Assembly: GCF_024227715.1 (NCBI RefSeq)
Contig: NZ_CP100448.1
Location: 186,001-250,000, forward strand
DNA: 64,000 bases
Reading direction: 5' to 3'
Origin: Halomarina litorea
GTDB lineage: Archaea > Halobacteriota > Halobacteria > Halobacteriales > Haloarculaceae
Each line of letters opens with the position of its first letter. The stretch's first letter is position 1. The notes beneath the pieces were generated by a model that did no database searches, had not been told where the DNA came from, and worked only from the letters and a program-made list of their open reading frames with translations. Positions 41,817 to 50,399 of the stretch are shown piece by piece. The position numbers and the translations under genes were made by a program.

Positions 41817-42689
41817 CTAGCTGGTCGGATAGTCCGTATCGAAGACGTTCGTGACCTCGCCGTCACTCGACTCCTCGACGGACTCGTTCGCGGGGCTGAC
41901 GCTCCCGGTGGCGTAGCCGCCCAGGTCGAGGGTGACGTGGTCGAAGCCGATGTCCGAGAGGTGCTCCTCGGCGGCGTCGGCGAACGCGGGGTCCAGCGCC
42001 CGTTCGAGTTCCTCGCGTCCCACCTCGATGCGCGCGAGGCCGTCGTGGTCGCGGACGCGGAACTGCTCGAAGCCCCACGTCCGCAGGAGGCGTTCGGCGC
42101 GTTCGACCCGCGAGAGCCGTTCTTCCGTGACTTCCAGTCCCGTCGGGATGCGCGAGGAGAGACAGGCCATCGCGGGCTTGTCGGCGACCGAGAGACCGTA
42201 TTCCCGGGCGATTTCGCGCACCTCCTCCTTCGTGACGTCGTGGGCGAGGAGGGGCGAGAACACCTCCAGTTCCGCCACCGCACGGAGGCCGGGCCGGTGG
42301 CCCTCGCCGGGGTCCGAGGCGTTCGTCCCGTCGCAGACGGTGGGAATATCGAGCGCCTGTGCGCGTTCGTACATCTTCGAGAGACGCATCGTCCGGCAGT
42401 GGTAACAGCGGTCGCCGTCGTTCTTCACGAAGTCGGGGTTCTCCAGTTCGGAGAACTGGACCACCTCGTGTCGGATGCCGATTTCGTCGGCGACCCGCCG
42501 GGCGTCGTCGAGTTCCGCCTCGGGGAGCGTCTCGCTTCTGGCGGTGCAGGCGACGGCGTTCTCCCCCAACACGTCGTGGGCGAGGGCGGCGACGACGCTG
42601 GAGTCGACCCCGCCGGAGAACGCGACGAGGACGCCCTCCCGTTCTTCGAGGGCGGCGCGCGCGGCGGCCACCTTGTCGTCGAGGGTCAT
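41817..42689 (-). CDS. larE: ATP-dependent sacrificial sulfur transferase LarE
   Basis: A 290-residue PP-loop ATPase. The PP-loop is SGGVDSS (25-31). NDGDRCYHCR has C95 and C98, and MACLSSRIPTG has C176, the position of the sacrificial cysteine in the Lactobacillus enzyme. The C terminus is about 30 residues longer and acidic. LarE adds sulfur to the pyridinium dinucleotide during synthesis of the nickel-pincer cofactor of lactate racemase. LarA, LarB and LarC are not in this window. Alternatively it serves another sulfur-transfer reaction. Confidence 0.9.
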   Translation of the reverse strand: MTLDDKVAAARAALEEREGVLVAFSGGVDSSVVAALAHDVLGENAVACTARSETLPEAELDDARRVADEIGIRHEVVQFSELENPDFVKNDGDRCYHCRTMRLSKMYERAQALDIPTVCDGTNASDPGEGHRPGLRAVAELEVFSPLLAHDVTKEEVREIAREYGLSVADKPAMACLSSRIPTGLEVTEERLSRVERAERLLRTWGFEQFRVRDHDGLARIEVGREELERALDPAFADAAEEHLSDIGFDHVTLDLGGYATGSVSPANESVEESSDGEVTNVFDTDYPTS

Positions 42690-42828
42690 ACTCGGGCCTC
42701 GCCCGCGGCGGGCAAAAGCCCACGCATCACGCCGCGAGGACGGACCCGGAGATGGCGCGGGGATTCCGGAGGACGGCAGGAACCTGCGGGCACAACAGTC
42801 ACCTTATGGGCGCGAGTCACCCCCGGCC

Positions 42829-43134
42829 ATGTCGGGACGCGACAGCACCACGGAACACGACGGGACGCCGAAGTACCCCGAGGACCACCGCGGGTCGCAC
42901 CTGCTGGGCGTCGACGAGAGCGGCGCGCCGCTGTACTTCGACGCCGAGTCGAACACGGTGCTGACGGGGAAGGTCGACAGCGGCCAACTGCTCGACGAGT
43001 GGACGGACCGGACCGCCCTCGGCGACCGGGAGGTCGGGTCGTACGTCGAGGAGGAGTCGAGCACGTGGCAGTCCGTCACCGAGTTCGCGAAGTCACACCT
43101 GCCGGGGATGCGTTCGGAGGGGGACGACCACTGA
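42829..43134 (+). CDS. Small paralogous protein A of a tandem pair
   Basis: A 101-residue soluble acidic protein of no known family. Key parts are RGSHLLGVDESGAPLYFDAES (about 20-42), then ALGDREVGSYVEEESSTWQSVTEFAKSHLP near the C terminus. The next gene encodes a related protein with the same landmarks, starting 2 bases after this stop. TTATGG lies about 25 bases upstream as a weak promoter. LarE is divergent, 139 bases away. Confidence 0.7.
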   Translation: MSGRDSTTEHDGTPKYPEDHRGSHLLGVDESGAPLYFDAESNTVLTGKVDSGQLLDEWTDRTALGDREVGSYVEEESSTWQSVTEFAKSHLPGMRSEGDDH

Positions 43135-43136
43135 CG

Positions 43137-43409
43137 ATGGCGGACGACCGGTTCCCCGAGGAGTACGACGGCGGGCAGTTGCTCGGCGTGAACGGGCGGG
43201 GGGCCCCGGTCTACTACGACGAGGCGGGCCGGGCGACGTTCGAGGGGATGGCGACGGTTGACGGCGTCGTCGGGCGGGAGAACGAACGACCCGTCGCCGA
43301 CGGGTCGACCGTCGAGGACCTCGTCGACGACACCCGCGAGCGGGCCGGGTGGACGTGGCTGAGCGACTTCGCGAAGTCACACCTGCCCGTCGGGGACGAC
43401 TCGGAGTGA
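43137..43409 (+). CDS. Small paralogous protein B of a tandem pair
   Basis: A 90-residue protein related to the preceding one. Matches are GQLLGVNGRGAPVYYDEAG (versus SHLLGVDESGAPLYFDAES) and RAGWTWLSDFAKSHLPVG (versus SSTWQSVTEFAKSHLPGM). The pair arose by tandem duplication and has diverged between the blocks, so both blocks are probably the functional surfaces. The fold is likely alpha/beta, without zinc ligands or membrane segments. Function unknown; co-translated with protein A. Confidence 0.7.
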   Translation: MADDRFPEEYDGGQLLGVNGRGAPVYYDEAGRATFEGMATVDGVVGRENERPVADGSTVEDLVDDTRERAGWTWLSDFAKSHLPVGDDSE

Positions 43410-43502
43410 CCGGCCGCGGCGGAAGGAGGCGGGGCACGACGGAAGCCAACACACCACTCGTGGAGCGACGGACCTTTCTCGGCGGCCGGTAACGGGCCGG
43501 GT

Positions 43503-45488
43503 ATGGACCTCGAGGCCATCCCGGGCGTCGGTGCCAAGACCGCCGAACGCCTCGCGCGACTCGAGGACCCCGAGCGGGCGCTCCGCGAGGGGGACGTCGC
43601 GGCGCTGGCGCGCGCCCCCGGTATCACCGAGGGCCGTGCGGCGCGCATCGCCCGGGGAGCCATCCGCCGGCGACACGGCGACACGACGGAGTTCCTCCGC
43701 ACCGACCGCGCCCGCGAACTGTACGAGGCCGCCCTCTCGCTCCTCCAGGAGCGCGCGGTGACCGACTACGCCCGGAAGCGACTGGAGACGGTCTACCCGA
43801 GCGCCAGCGCCTCCCGCATCGACGAAGTACGGGAGTTCGCGACGGCGGCCGCCGAGCGCGACCCGGACCCGGAGGCGCTCGACGCGCTGGGGGGTGTCGC
43901 GCCGCTCTCGACGCCGACCGGCCTGCGCGTCAGGGACCGCTGTCTCGCGACGAACGACGCCGAGACGTACGCCAGCGCGAAGGAGGCGTTCCCGGAACTG
44001 AGCGTCGAACTCGTCGAGGACAGCCGCGACCTCGCGGAACTCGCCCGCGGGTACGCGACGGTCGTCGCGCTGGACGAGACGTTCGCGGGGTTGGACCTCG
44101 ACGGCGACGTGCGCGTCGTCCCGGACGCCGAGGACCGACTGGAGGAGGTGGTCCCCGAACGCCTGCTGCGCTTCTTCGCCGACAACCGCGCGCGCCTCGA
44201 AGCGGCCGCCGCGGTCCACGACGCCGCGGGTCTCGACGCGCCGTTCGACCTCGACGCCCTCCGGAGCGGCCTCGACAGGTTGAGCGAGGACGGGACGGTG
44301 AAAGGCGACGAGGAACTCGACCGCCTGACGAACGCCGTCGACGACGTCGACGCGGCCGTCTCCACGGCCGAGAGCGTCGCCAACGACCGCCTCCGTGAGG
44401 CGATTCAGGAACGCGACGTGACCATCGAGGGTGCGGACCTGCTGTCGCTCGTCGAACAGGGCGCGCGCGTCGACACCCTGCTGGACCGCGAACTCGCCGA
44501 CGAGTTCGAGGAGGCCATCGAGGCGGCGCGCGCCCACCTCGTGGACGCCCTCTCGCTTCGCGACCACGTGGACCTCGCCGAGCAGGCGTTCTCCGAGGAC
44601 CCCACGTTCCCCGTCGAGCACCAGGAGAGCGCGGTGAGTCGCCTGCGGACGGAACTCACCGCCGAGCGGGACCGCCGGGCTTCGCGGCTGAAAGCCGACC
44701 TCGCGGCGGACCTCGCCGCACTCAGAGGGCCGGTCGAGGACCTCGTCCACGCCGCCCTCGAACTGGACGTGGAACTGGCCGTCTCGCGGTTCGCCCGCGA
44801 TTTCGAGTGCGTCCTTCCCGAGTTCGAGGATGGCGCGGGAATCGACATCGAGGGTGGGCGTTCCCCCTTGCTGGACGTCGACTTCGACCTCGTGGACCCG
44901 GTGGACTACCGCGTCGGGGGCGTGGCGCTCCTCTCGGGGGTGAACTCCGGCGGGAAGACGTCGACCATCGACCTTGTGGGCCTGACCGTCGTCCTCGCAC
45001 AGATGGGTCTCCCGGTGCCCGCCGAGGGCGTCACGCTGGAACGCTTCGACGCCCTGCACTATCAGGCGAAGAGTCAGGGCACCCTCGATGCGGGGGCGTT
45101 CGAGGCCACCCTCCGGGAGTTCGGCGGCCTCGTGACCGGCCCCGGCAACAGGTTGGTGCTCGTGGACGAACTGGAGAGCATCACGGAACCGGGGGCGAGC
45201 GCCCGCATCATCGCGGGCATCCTCGAAGCCCTCCACGAACAGGGGGCGACGGCGGTGTTCGTCTCGCACCTCGCGGGCGAGATTCGGGACGCGACGGGCT
45301 TCGACGTGCAGGTCGACGGCATCGAGGCGGTCGGACTGGTCGACGGCGAGTTGCGCGTCGAGCGGTCGCCCGTGAAGGGGCGACTCGCCCGGTCGACGCC
45401 CGAACTCATCGTCGAGAAACTCGCCGAGAGCGACGCGGACAACGACTTCTACCGGCGGCTCCTGACGAAGTTCGAAGCGGACGCCTGA
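43503..45488 (+). CDS. mutS5: MutS5-type DNA-binding ATPase with N-terminal HhH motifs
   Basis: A 661-residue archaeal MutS-family protein. Residues 1-60 are two helix-hairpin-helix motifs (LEAIPGVGAKTAERLARL and LARAPGITEGRAARIARG). A middle helical/clamp region follows, and then the MutS ATPase: Walker A LLSGVNSGGKTSTIDLV (about 476-492), Walker B RLVLVDELESITEPG (about 549-563), and VFVSHLAGEI. The mismatch-recognition domain I of MutS1 is missing, so it is not a classical mismatch repair protein. Its job may be junction or recombination control. Orc is 92 bases downstream, same strand. Confidence 0.88.
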   Translation: MDLEAIPGVGAKTAERLARLEDPERALREGDVAALARAPGITEGRAARIARGAIRRRHGDTTEFLRTDRARELYEAALSLLQERAVTDYARKRLETVYPSASASRIDEVREFATAAAERDPDPEALDALGGVAPLSTPTGLRVRDRCLATNDAETYASAKEAFPELSVELVEDSRDLAELARGYATVVALDETFAGLDLDGDVRVVPDAEDRLEEVVPERLLRFFADNRARLEAAAAVHDAAGLDAPFDLDALRSGLDRLSEDGTVKGDEELDRLTNAVDDVDAAVSTAESVANDRLREAIQERDVTIEGADLLSLVEQGARVDTLLDRELADEFEEAIEAARAHLVDALSLRDHVDLAEQAFSEDPTFPVEHQESAVSRLRTELTAERDRRASRLKADLAADLAALRGPVEDLVHAALELDVELAVSRFARDFECVLPEFEDGAGIDIEGGRSPLLDVDFDLVDPVDYRVGGVALLSGVNSGGKTSTIDLVGLTVVLAQMGLPVPAEGVTLERFDALHYQAKSQGTLDAGAFEATLREFGGLVTGPGNRLVLVDELESITEPGASARIIAGILEALHEQGATAVFVSHLAGEIRDATGFDVQVDGIEAVGLVDGELRVERSPVKGRLARSTPELIVEKLAESDADNDFYRRLLTKFEADA

Positions 45489-45549
45489 GCGACTCACGAG
45501 GGTACAATCGGCCGATTCGCCGACGCGTCAGACGGGCGTACGCCGAACG

Positions 45550-45557
45550 CTTATGTG
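45550..45557 (+). promoter_or_regulatory. TATA-like element of orc
   Basis: CTTATGTG lies 24-31 bases before the orc ATG at 45581. The interval between mutS5 and orc has no origin-recognition-box-like repeats. Confidence 0.45.
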
Positions 45558-45580
45558 CTCTGCGTAGCGAGGTGAAAGTG

Positions 45581-46702
45581 ATGGCCGACGACGAGATGCT
45601 GTCGTGGGACGAGTCCGTCTTCCGCGACGAGCACGTCTTCGAGATCGACTACCTCCCCGAGACGTTCCGCCACCGGGACGAGCAGATGCAGAGCCTGAAG
45701 TACGCGCTGCGTCCCGCGGTCCGGGGCTCTCGGCCCCTGAACGTGATGGCCCGCGGCCCGCCGGGGACGGGAAAGACCACGGCGGTCCAGAAGCTCTTCG
45801 GCGAGTTGCGGACCGTCTCGGACGTGAACGTCGCGCAGGTGAACTGCCAGGTCGACTCCACCCGGTACGCCGTGTTCTCACGGCTGTTCGAGGAGATGTT
45901 CGAGTACGAACCGCCCACGAGCGGTATCTCGTTCAAGAAGCTCTTCGGGCAGATCACCGACCGACTGGTCGAGGACGACGAGGTGCTCGTGGTGGCGCTC
46001 GACGACGTGAACTACCTGTTCTACGAAGGGGAGGCGTCCGACACCCTCTACTCGCTTCTCCGGGCGCACGAGGCGCACTCGGGCGCGAAGATCGGCGTCA
46101 TCCTCATCTCCTCGGACCTGAACCTCGACATCGTCGACGAACTGGACACGCGCGTCCAGTCCGTCTTCCGCCCCGAGGAGGTGTACTTCCCCCGGTACGA
46201 CGAACCCGAAATCGCGGACATCCTCCGCGAACGCGTCGAGCGCGGCTTCCGCGAGAACGTCGCCGCGCCGGACGTGGTCGAACGGGTCGCCGAACTGACC
46301 GCCGAGACGGGCGGCGACCTCCGGGTGGGCATCGACCTCCTCCGGCGGGCGGGGCTGACAGCCGAGATGCGCGCCTCACGGACCGTCGAACTGGAGGACG
46401 TCGAGACGGCCTACGACAAGTCGAAGTACGTCCACCTCTCGCGACACCTGCAGGGCCTCTCGGACTCCGAAATCGCGCTGGTGCGCGTCATCGCCGCCCA
46501 CGACGGCGAGCGCGCAGGCGACGTCTACGAGGCGTTCGAGGCCGAGACGGGGCTGGGCTACACGCGCTACTCCGAACTCATCAACAAGCTGGACCAGCTG
46601 GGCCTCATCGAGGCCACCTACACCAGCGTCGAGGGGCGCGGGCGCTCGCGGGAACTCTCGCTGGCGTACGACGCCTCGGCGGTGCTCGAACGGCTGGAGT
46701 GA
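45581..46702 (+). CDS. orc: Orc1/Cdc6-type replication initiator
   Basis: A 373-residue AAA+ protein. Walker A is GPPGTGKT (59-66). Walker B is VVALDDVNYL (137-146, with DD in place of DE, followed by VNYL). Sensor-1 ISSDLNL and arginine-finger region DTRVQSVFRPEEVYFPRY follow. The C-terminal winged helix (from about 290, ALVRVIAAHDGERAGDVYEAFEAE...YSELINKLDQLGLIEA) binds DNA. Haloarchaea carry many Orc paralogues; those at origins flank repeated boxes, but none is visible here. This one may act at a distant origin or in regulation. Confidence 0.92.
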   Translation: MADDEMLSWDESVFRDEHVFEIDYLPETFRHRDEQMQSLKYALRPAVRGSRPLNVMARGPPGTGKTTAVQKLFGELRTVSDVNVAQVNCQVDSTRYAVFSRLFEEMFEYEPPTSGISFKKLFGQITDRLVEDDEVLVVALDDVNYLFYEGEASDTLYSLLRAHEAHSGAKIGVILISSDLNLDIVDELDTRVQSVFRPEEVYFPRYDEPEIADILRERVERGFRENVAAPDVVERVAELTAETGGDLRVGIDLLRRAGLTAEMRASRTVELEDVETAYDKSKYVHLSRHLQGLSDSEIALVRVIAAHDGERAGDVYEAFEAETGLGYTRYSELINKLDQLGLIEATYTSVEGRGRSRELSLAYDASAVLERLE

Positions 46703-46783
46703 GGCGCGGCGGATCGAGCGCGCTCGCCTCGGTGGCGGGTCACGTTGAGGAGGGCTCGTCGACGTGGTTCGTGTCAGTCGATA

Positions 46784-46793
46784 GTATAAAAAT
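46784..46793 (+). promoter_or_regulatory. TATA box of the CNNM transporter gene
   Basis: GTATAAAAAT is a strong AT block. The ATG follows 60 bases later, implying a leader of about 35-40 bases. Confidence 0.7.
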
Positions 46794-46853
46794 TTCGATA
46801 GGTAGCCCTGCGGTTTCTAATGTGCTGGGTGAGGCGGTTACGTACAGACACAG

Positions 46854-47963
46854 ATGAACGCAGCAGAAATCGGTCTTCGCCTGTTCGTCGGCGTCTTGCT
46901 CATCCTCGCGAACGGCTTCTTCGTCGCCATCGAGTTCGCGTTGACGCGCGCTCGTCAGTTCACCGAGGAGGAGTTCGTCGACGGCAACCCGCGCCTCGAA
47001 CGGGCCTGGGAAATGACGAACGACCTCGAACTGTACCTGACGACCTGTCAGGTCGGAATCACGGCGTCGAGCATCGCGGTCGGTATCGTCGCGGAGCCGG
47101 CGCTGGCGGCCATCTTCGAGCCGCTGTTCGGCGGAACCGCGCTCGCGAGCGTCGGTGCGGGCGCGCTCATCGCCTACTTCATCATCAACCTGGTCCACCT
47201 GACCCACGGCGAGCAGGCACCGACGTACCTCGGCGTCGAGCGCTCGCGGATGGTCTGCCGGTACGGCGCGACGCCGCTGTACTGGTTCTACGTGCTCATC
47301 TCGCCGCTCATCACGTTCGGCGACTGGGTCGCGAAGGGCACCCTGCGCCTGTTCGGCATCGAGATGACGGGTGCGTGGCTGGAAGCGGAGGCGGACGTCA
47401 TCGAGTCGCGGGCTGACCTCCGGCGGAACCTAGACGAGATGTTAGAGGAGGGGGGCGTCCCCGAAGACCGACAGGAGGAGATTCAGGCCGCCCTCGACAT
47501 CGACCGCCTCACCGTCCACGACGTGATGGTCGACCGCGAGGACATCGCGGCGCTGTCGACGCGCGCGGACGTCCAGACGAACCTCGACGTCGTTCAGGAC
47601 ACGCCCCACACCCGCTTCCCGCTGGTCGGCGACTCCGTCGACGACTTCGAGGGCGTCGTCTACGTCCCGACCATCGTCAACCACATGGAGGAGCTGAACA
47701 GCGGCGAGGCGACGTTCGGGGACCTCGCCGCACCACCCCTGACGCTGTCGGACGAGACCACCGTCAGCGACGCCATCGACCTGTTCCAGGCCGAGCAGCA
47801 GGAACTCGCGCTTGTGCTCTCGGACGGCGAGGTCGTCGGCCTCCTCACCGCCACCGACGCCATGGAGGCCGTCATGGGCGAACTGGAGGACCCCCTCGAC
47901 AGCGAGGGCGACACCAGCGGGACCGGGACCGGGACGGGGGGCGGCACGCCCTCCACCGACTGA
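46854..47963 (+). CDS. CNNM/CorC-family transporter (DUF21 + CBS pair)
   Basis: A 369-residue membrane protein. The DUF21 membrane domain takes residues 1-165: GLRLFVGVLLILANGFFVAIEFALTRARQF, then GITASSIAVGIVAEPAL and IAYFIINLVHLTHGEQAPTYLGVERS, typical of CNNM. A cytosolic CBS pair follows: LTVHDVMVDREDIAALSTRADVQ (about 212) and APPLTLSDETTVSDAIDLF (about 301). The C-terminal tail is Gly/Thr-rich and the CorC accessory domain is missing, so the protein is short. The family is linked to Mg2+ or other cation export; direction here is unproven. Confidence 0.88.
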   Translation: MNAAEIGLRLFVGVLLILANGFFVAIEFALTRARQFTEEEFVDGNPRLERAWEMTNDLELYLTTCQVGITASSIAVGIVAEPALAAIFEPLFGGTALASVGAGALIAYFIINLVHLTHGEQAPTYLGVERSRMVCRYGATPLYWFYVLISPLITFGDWVAKGTLRLFGIEMTGAWLEAEADVIESRADLRRNLDEMLEEGGVPEDRQEEIQAALDIDRLTVHDVMVDREDIAALSTRADVQTNLDVVQDTPHTRFPLVGDSVDDFEGVVYVPTIVNHMEELNSGEATFGDLAAPPLTLSDETTVSDAIDLFQAEQQELALVLSDGEVVGLLTATDAMEAVMGELEDPLDSEGDTSGTGTGTGGGTPSTD

Positions 47964-48035
47964 ATCGGGGTTCGGCGAGGAGGCCGCACTACTCGGTCGT
48001 GTCGCACGCGAACGCCCGCTCGTGGGTCGGGCGGG

Positions 48036-48575
48036 TCACCAGGGTTCGTCCTTCAGGCCGACGAGGTAGGCGACGACGTTGGTGCCGACGTGGAGCGCGG
48101 GGGTCATGACGAGGACGGCGGCGACGGTCCGGCGGGTGAACGTCCGGGCGAACCAGCGCGGCGCCGCGGTCGAGGCGACCCAGAGCGCCCCGGCGACGAA
48201 GTCCAACTGGTCGAGGCCGGGAACCATCGCGCCGCGCTGGCGGCCCGTGCGGCGCTTGAGGAAGGAGGCGGCGATGTCGCCGAGCATGGCCCCCGCGGGG
48301 AGCGCGAGGGCCGCACGCGGGGAGAATCGGGGGAGCGTGCAGCCCAGCCGACCTTCGATGCGGGGGGCGAGGCGGTTGAGGACGAGGGCGAGGAGCGTCC
48401 CGGAGAGGATGCCGGCGGCGGTGCCGCGCCAGGTCTTGCCGTCCCCGAGGAGGCGACGGCCGCCGAGGGTCCGCCCGCCGTCGATGGTCGGGCCGCCGCC
48501 GAAGAGGACCGCGGCGTTGTTCGGGACGTACGCCGGAAGCATCGCCCAGAACGCGGCGACGACGGTACGGAGCAT
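48036..48575 (-). CDS. carS: CDP-archaeol synthase
   Basis: A 179-residue membrane enzyme that activates unsaturated archaetidic acid with CTP, giving CDP-archaeol for membrane lipid head groups. The family pattern is clear: AMLPAYVPNNAAVLFGGG, RRLLGDGKTWRGTAAGILSGTLLALVL (about 41-66), and the catalytic GAMLGDIAASFLKRRTGRQRG then GLDQLDFVAGAL (about 94-132, with metal-binding Asp). Four to five helices are predicted. Length is normal. Divergent from the P450 fragment. Confidence 0.93.
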   Translation of the reverse strand: MLRTVVAAFWAMLPAYVPNNAAVLFGGGPTIDGGRTLGGRRLLGDGKTWRGTAAGILSGTLLALVLNRLAPRIEGRLGCTLPRFSPRAALALPAGAMLGDIAASFLKRRTGRQRGAMVPGLDQLDFVAGALWVASTAAPRWFARTFTRRTVAAVLVMTPALHVGTNVVAYLVGLKDEPW

Positions 48576-48631
48576 ACCTGCGTGCTCATCGGGGTGACAG
48601 TAAACCCTGCCGATGGAACCGGGGGACGGCC

Positions 48632-48772
48632 ATGCTCGAAGCGCGCCTCGTGCTGGCGACGGTGCTGCGGACGGTCCACCTCGAACTCGTCACCGAACCG
48701 CCCCTCGACCTGTCGGCCAGCCTCACGACGCGACCGACCGAACCTGTCGAGATGCGGGTCCACACGCGGTGA
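48632..48772 (+). pseudogene. C-terminal remnant of a cytochrome P450
   Basis: A 46-codon open frame matches the part just after the haem-binding loop of P450 proteins. It begins MLEARLVLATVLRTVHLELV, corresponding to the helix after the haem cysteine, and ends LDLSASLTTRPTEPVEMRVHTR, the typical last beta strands. The haem-Cys loop and the 400 residues before it are absent. The codon use is still that of a real gene, so the loss may be recent. No haem binding is possible. Confidence 0.6.
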
Positions 48773-48823
48773 AACGGGCCGGAAAAGGGAGCAATCAAGT
48801 GCCATCCGGCAGTATTCGCGAGC

Positions 48824-49657
48824 ATGATTCCGCCGGTAGCAAGCAAGTTCGTCGCGGGGGAGAGTCCCGCGGAGGTGCTCGAACACGCCCGGCAGCTCCG
48901 TCAGCGGGGCGTCAAGAGCATCATCAACCTGCTCGGCGAACACTACCGCGAGCGCGACCCCGCGGACGACGACGCGGCGGTCTACCAGCAACTCGTCCGC
49001 GACGTCAGCGGTACCGACCTGGGGGCCTGCGTCTCGGTCAAGCCCTCGCAGGTCGGCCTCGGGGTGAGCGAGGACGTCCTGCGCGAGAACATGGCCGACA
49101 TCGTCGACGCGGCCCGGGAGGAGGACGTCCGCGTGTGGATGGACATGGAGGACCCGGACACCGTCGACACGACCCTCGACGTCTACGAGGACCTGAACCG
49201 CGAGTACCCCACGATGGGGCTGTGCGTGCAGGCGAACCTGGAGCGCACCCGCGAGGACCTCGAACGCCTCACCGACCTGCCGGGGAAACTCCGACTCGTG
49301 AAGGGGGCCTACCAGCCGCCGAAGGGCGCGGGCTACCGGGACCGCACGCGGGTCAACGAGGCCTACCGGGAGTACCTGGAGTACCTCTTCCGAGAGCACG
49401 ACGGCGGCGTAGCCGTGGGGAGCCACGACCCGGCGATGATCGACCACGCCATCGACCTGCACCGGGACCACGGGACCGACTTCGAGATACAGATGCTCAT
49501 GGGCGTCCGCGAGGACGCGCAGGTCGAACTGGCGCGGGACTACGAGGTGTACCAGTACGTCCCCTACGGCGGCAAGTGGATGTCGTACTTCTCGCGGCGC
49601 GTCATGGAGCGAAAGGAGAACCTGACGTTCGCGCTGCGTGCGGTCGCGGGCGTCTGA
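48824..49657 (+). CDS. Proline dehydrogenase
   Basis: A 277-residue FAD-dependent TIM-barrel protein of the single-domain PRODH type. Motifs include SIINLLGEHY (about 31), CVSVKPSQVGLGVS (about 67-80), RVWMDMEDPDTVDTTLDVYEDL (about 103), CVQANLERTREDL (about 131), LRLVKGAYQPPKG (about 155-168, FAD/substrate lysine), VAVGSHDPAMI (about 197), QMLMGVRED, and VYQYVPYGGKWMSYFSRRVME. It oxidises proline to pyrroline-5-carboxylate and passes electrons to quinone. No P5C dehydrogenase is adjacent. Confidence 0.92.
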   Translation: MIPPVASKFVAGESPAEVLEHARQLRQRGVKSIINLLGEHYRERDPADDDAAVYQQLVRDVSGTDLGACVSVKPSQVGLGVSEDVLRENMADIVDAAREEDVRVWMDMEDPDTVDTTLDVYEDLNREYPTMGLCVQANLERTREDLERLTDLPGKLRLVKGAYQPPKGAGYRDRTRVNEAYREYLEYLFREHDGGVAVGSHDPAMIDHAIDLHRDHGTDFEIQMLMGVREDAQVELARDYEVYQYVPYGGKWMSYFSRRVMERKENLTFALRAVAGV

Positions 49658-49673
49658 GCGCCCGCGCGAACCC

Positions 49674-50345
49674 TCAGCGGCCGTCCTTCGAGGTCCCGCC
49701 GGCGCGCACCGGGTCGCCCGCGCCCGACTCCTCGGTCACGTTGATGGGGATGCCGCTCCCCTTGTTGTCGCCGAACCCGGCCGAGAGGATGCGCGTGAGG
49801 GCGTCCTCGACCGTCTCGTCGGTCACCGTGTAGTCCTCCGGTTCCACCTCGATGACGAACCCGGTGGTGATGTTGGGTGCGGTGGGGAGAAAGAGGACGT
49901 CGCGGCCGTCGTCGGTCACCTTGCCGGTCTTGAACGCCGTCATCCGGAGGCCGTTCCACGTCATGAGTTTCACGGGAGTCTGGAGTTCCTCGGGGCCGGC
50001 GACGGCCGTCTCGACGGCCATCTTCGAGGCGTTGTAGACGACGCGCAGGCCCGGTAGTCGGTTCATCGTCCCGTCGATGCCGCTCTCGACGACGTCCCCG
50101 AAGGCCGTCCGCATGAGGTAGCCGATGGAGAGGATGAGCAAGAGGAGGATGGCGAGGAGGAGGCCCACCTCGACGATGGGGGCGTACACGGGGACGTTAC
50201 CCGCGTCCCGGTCCCAGAGTTCGATGATGCCGAAGCTGCTGAGTTTGTCGAACAGCCACCAGAGGATGTAGAGCGTGACGAGGATGGGGCCGAGGACGAT
50301 GAGCCCACTGGCGAAGTCACGCTTCCAGGTGCCGGACGGGGCCAT
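49674..50345 (-). CDS. DUF502 membrane protein
   Basis: A 223-residue protein with two membrane helices (about 12-34 and 55-78). The DUF502 core follows: GDVVESGIDGTMNRLPGLRVVYNASKMAVETAV (about 82-115), VKLMTWNGLRMTAFKTGKV and VLFLPTAPNITTGFVIEV. The last 35 residues are acidic/Gly-rich. The family is widespread and membrane-bound, of unknown function; it is a haloarchaeal housekeeping gene. It converges with proline dehydrogenase. The ATG at 50345 is preceded by CCTCCC in the minus-strand leader. Confidence 0.85.
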   Translation of the reverse strand: MAPSGTWKRDFASGLIVLGPILVTLYILWWLFDKLSSFGIIELWDRDAGNVPVYAPIVEVGLLLAILLLLILSIGYLMRTAFGDVVESGIDGTMNRLPGLRVVYNASKMAVETAVAGPEELQTPVKLMTWNGLRMTAFKTGKVTDDGRDVLFLPTAPNITTGFVIEVEPEDYTVTDETVEDALTRILSAGFGDNKGSGIPINVTEESGAGDPVRAGGTSKDGR

Positions 50346-50399
50346 TGGGAGGGTGAAAACGCTAGCCGGTAATCAGCTTTCGCACTCGGGGGTCGCGGG

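Noticed and set aside
43377-45497. 706-codon minus-strand frame opposite mutS5
   Set aside because: Shadow of the MutS5 gene; the plus strand has the motifs, the minus strand has none.
45489-45580. Possible replication origin beside orc
   Set aside because: No origin-recognition-box-like repeats (TTCCA...GGAAA with G-run) and no AT-rich unwinding region on either side of orc.
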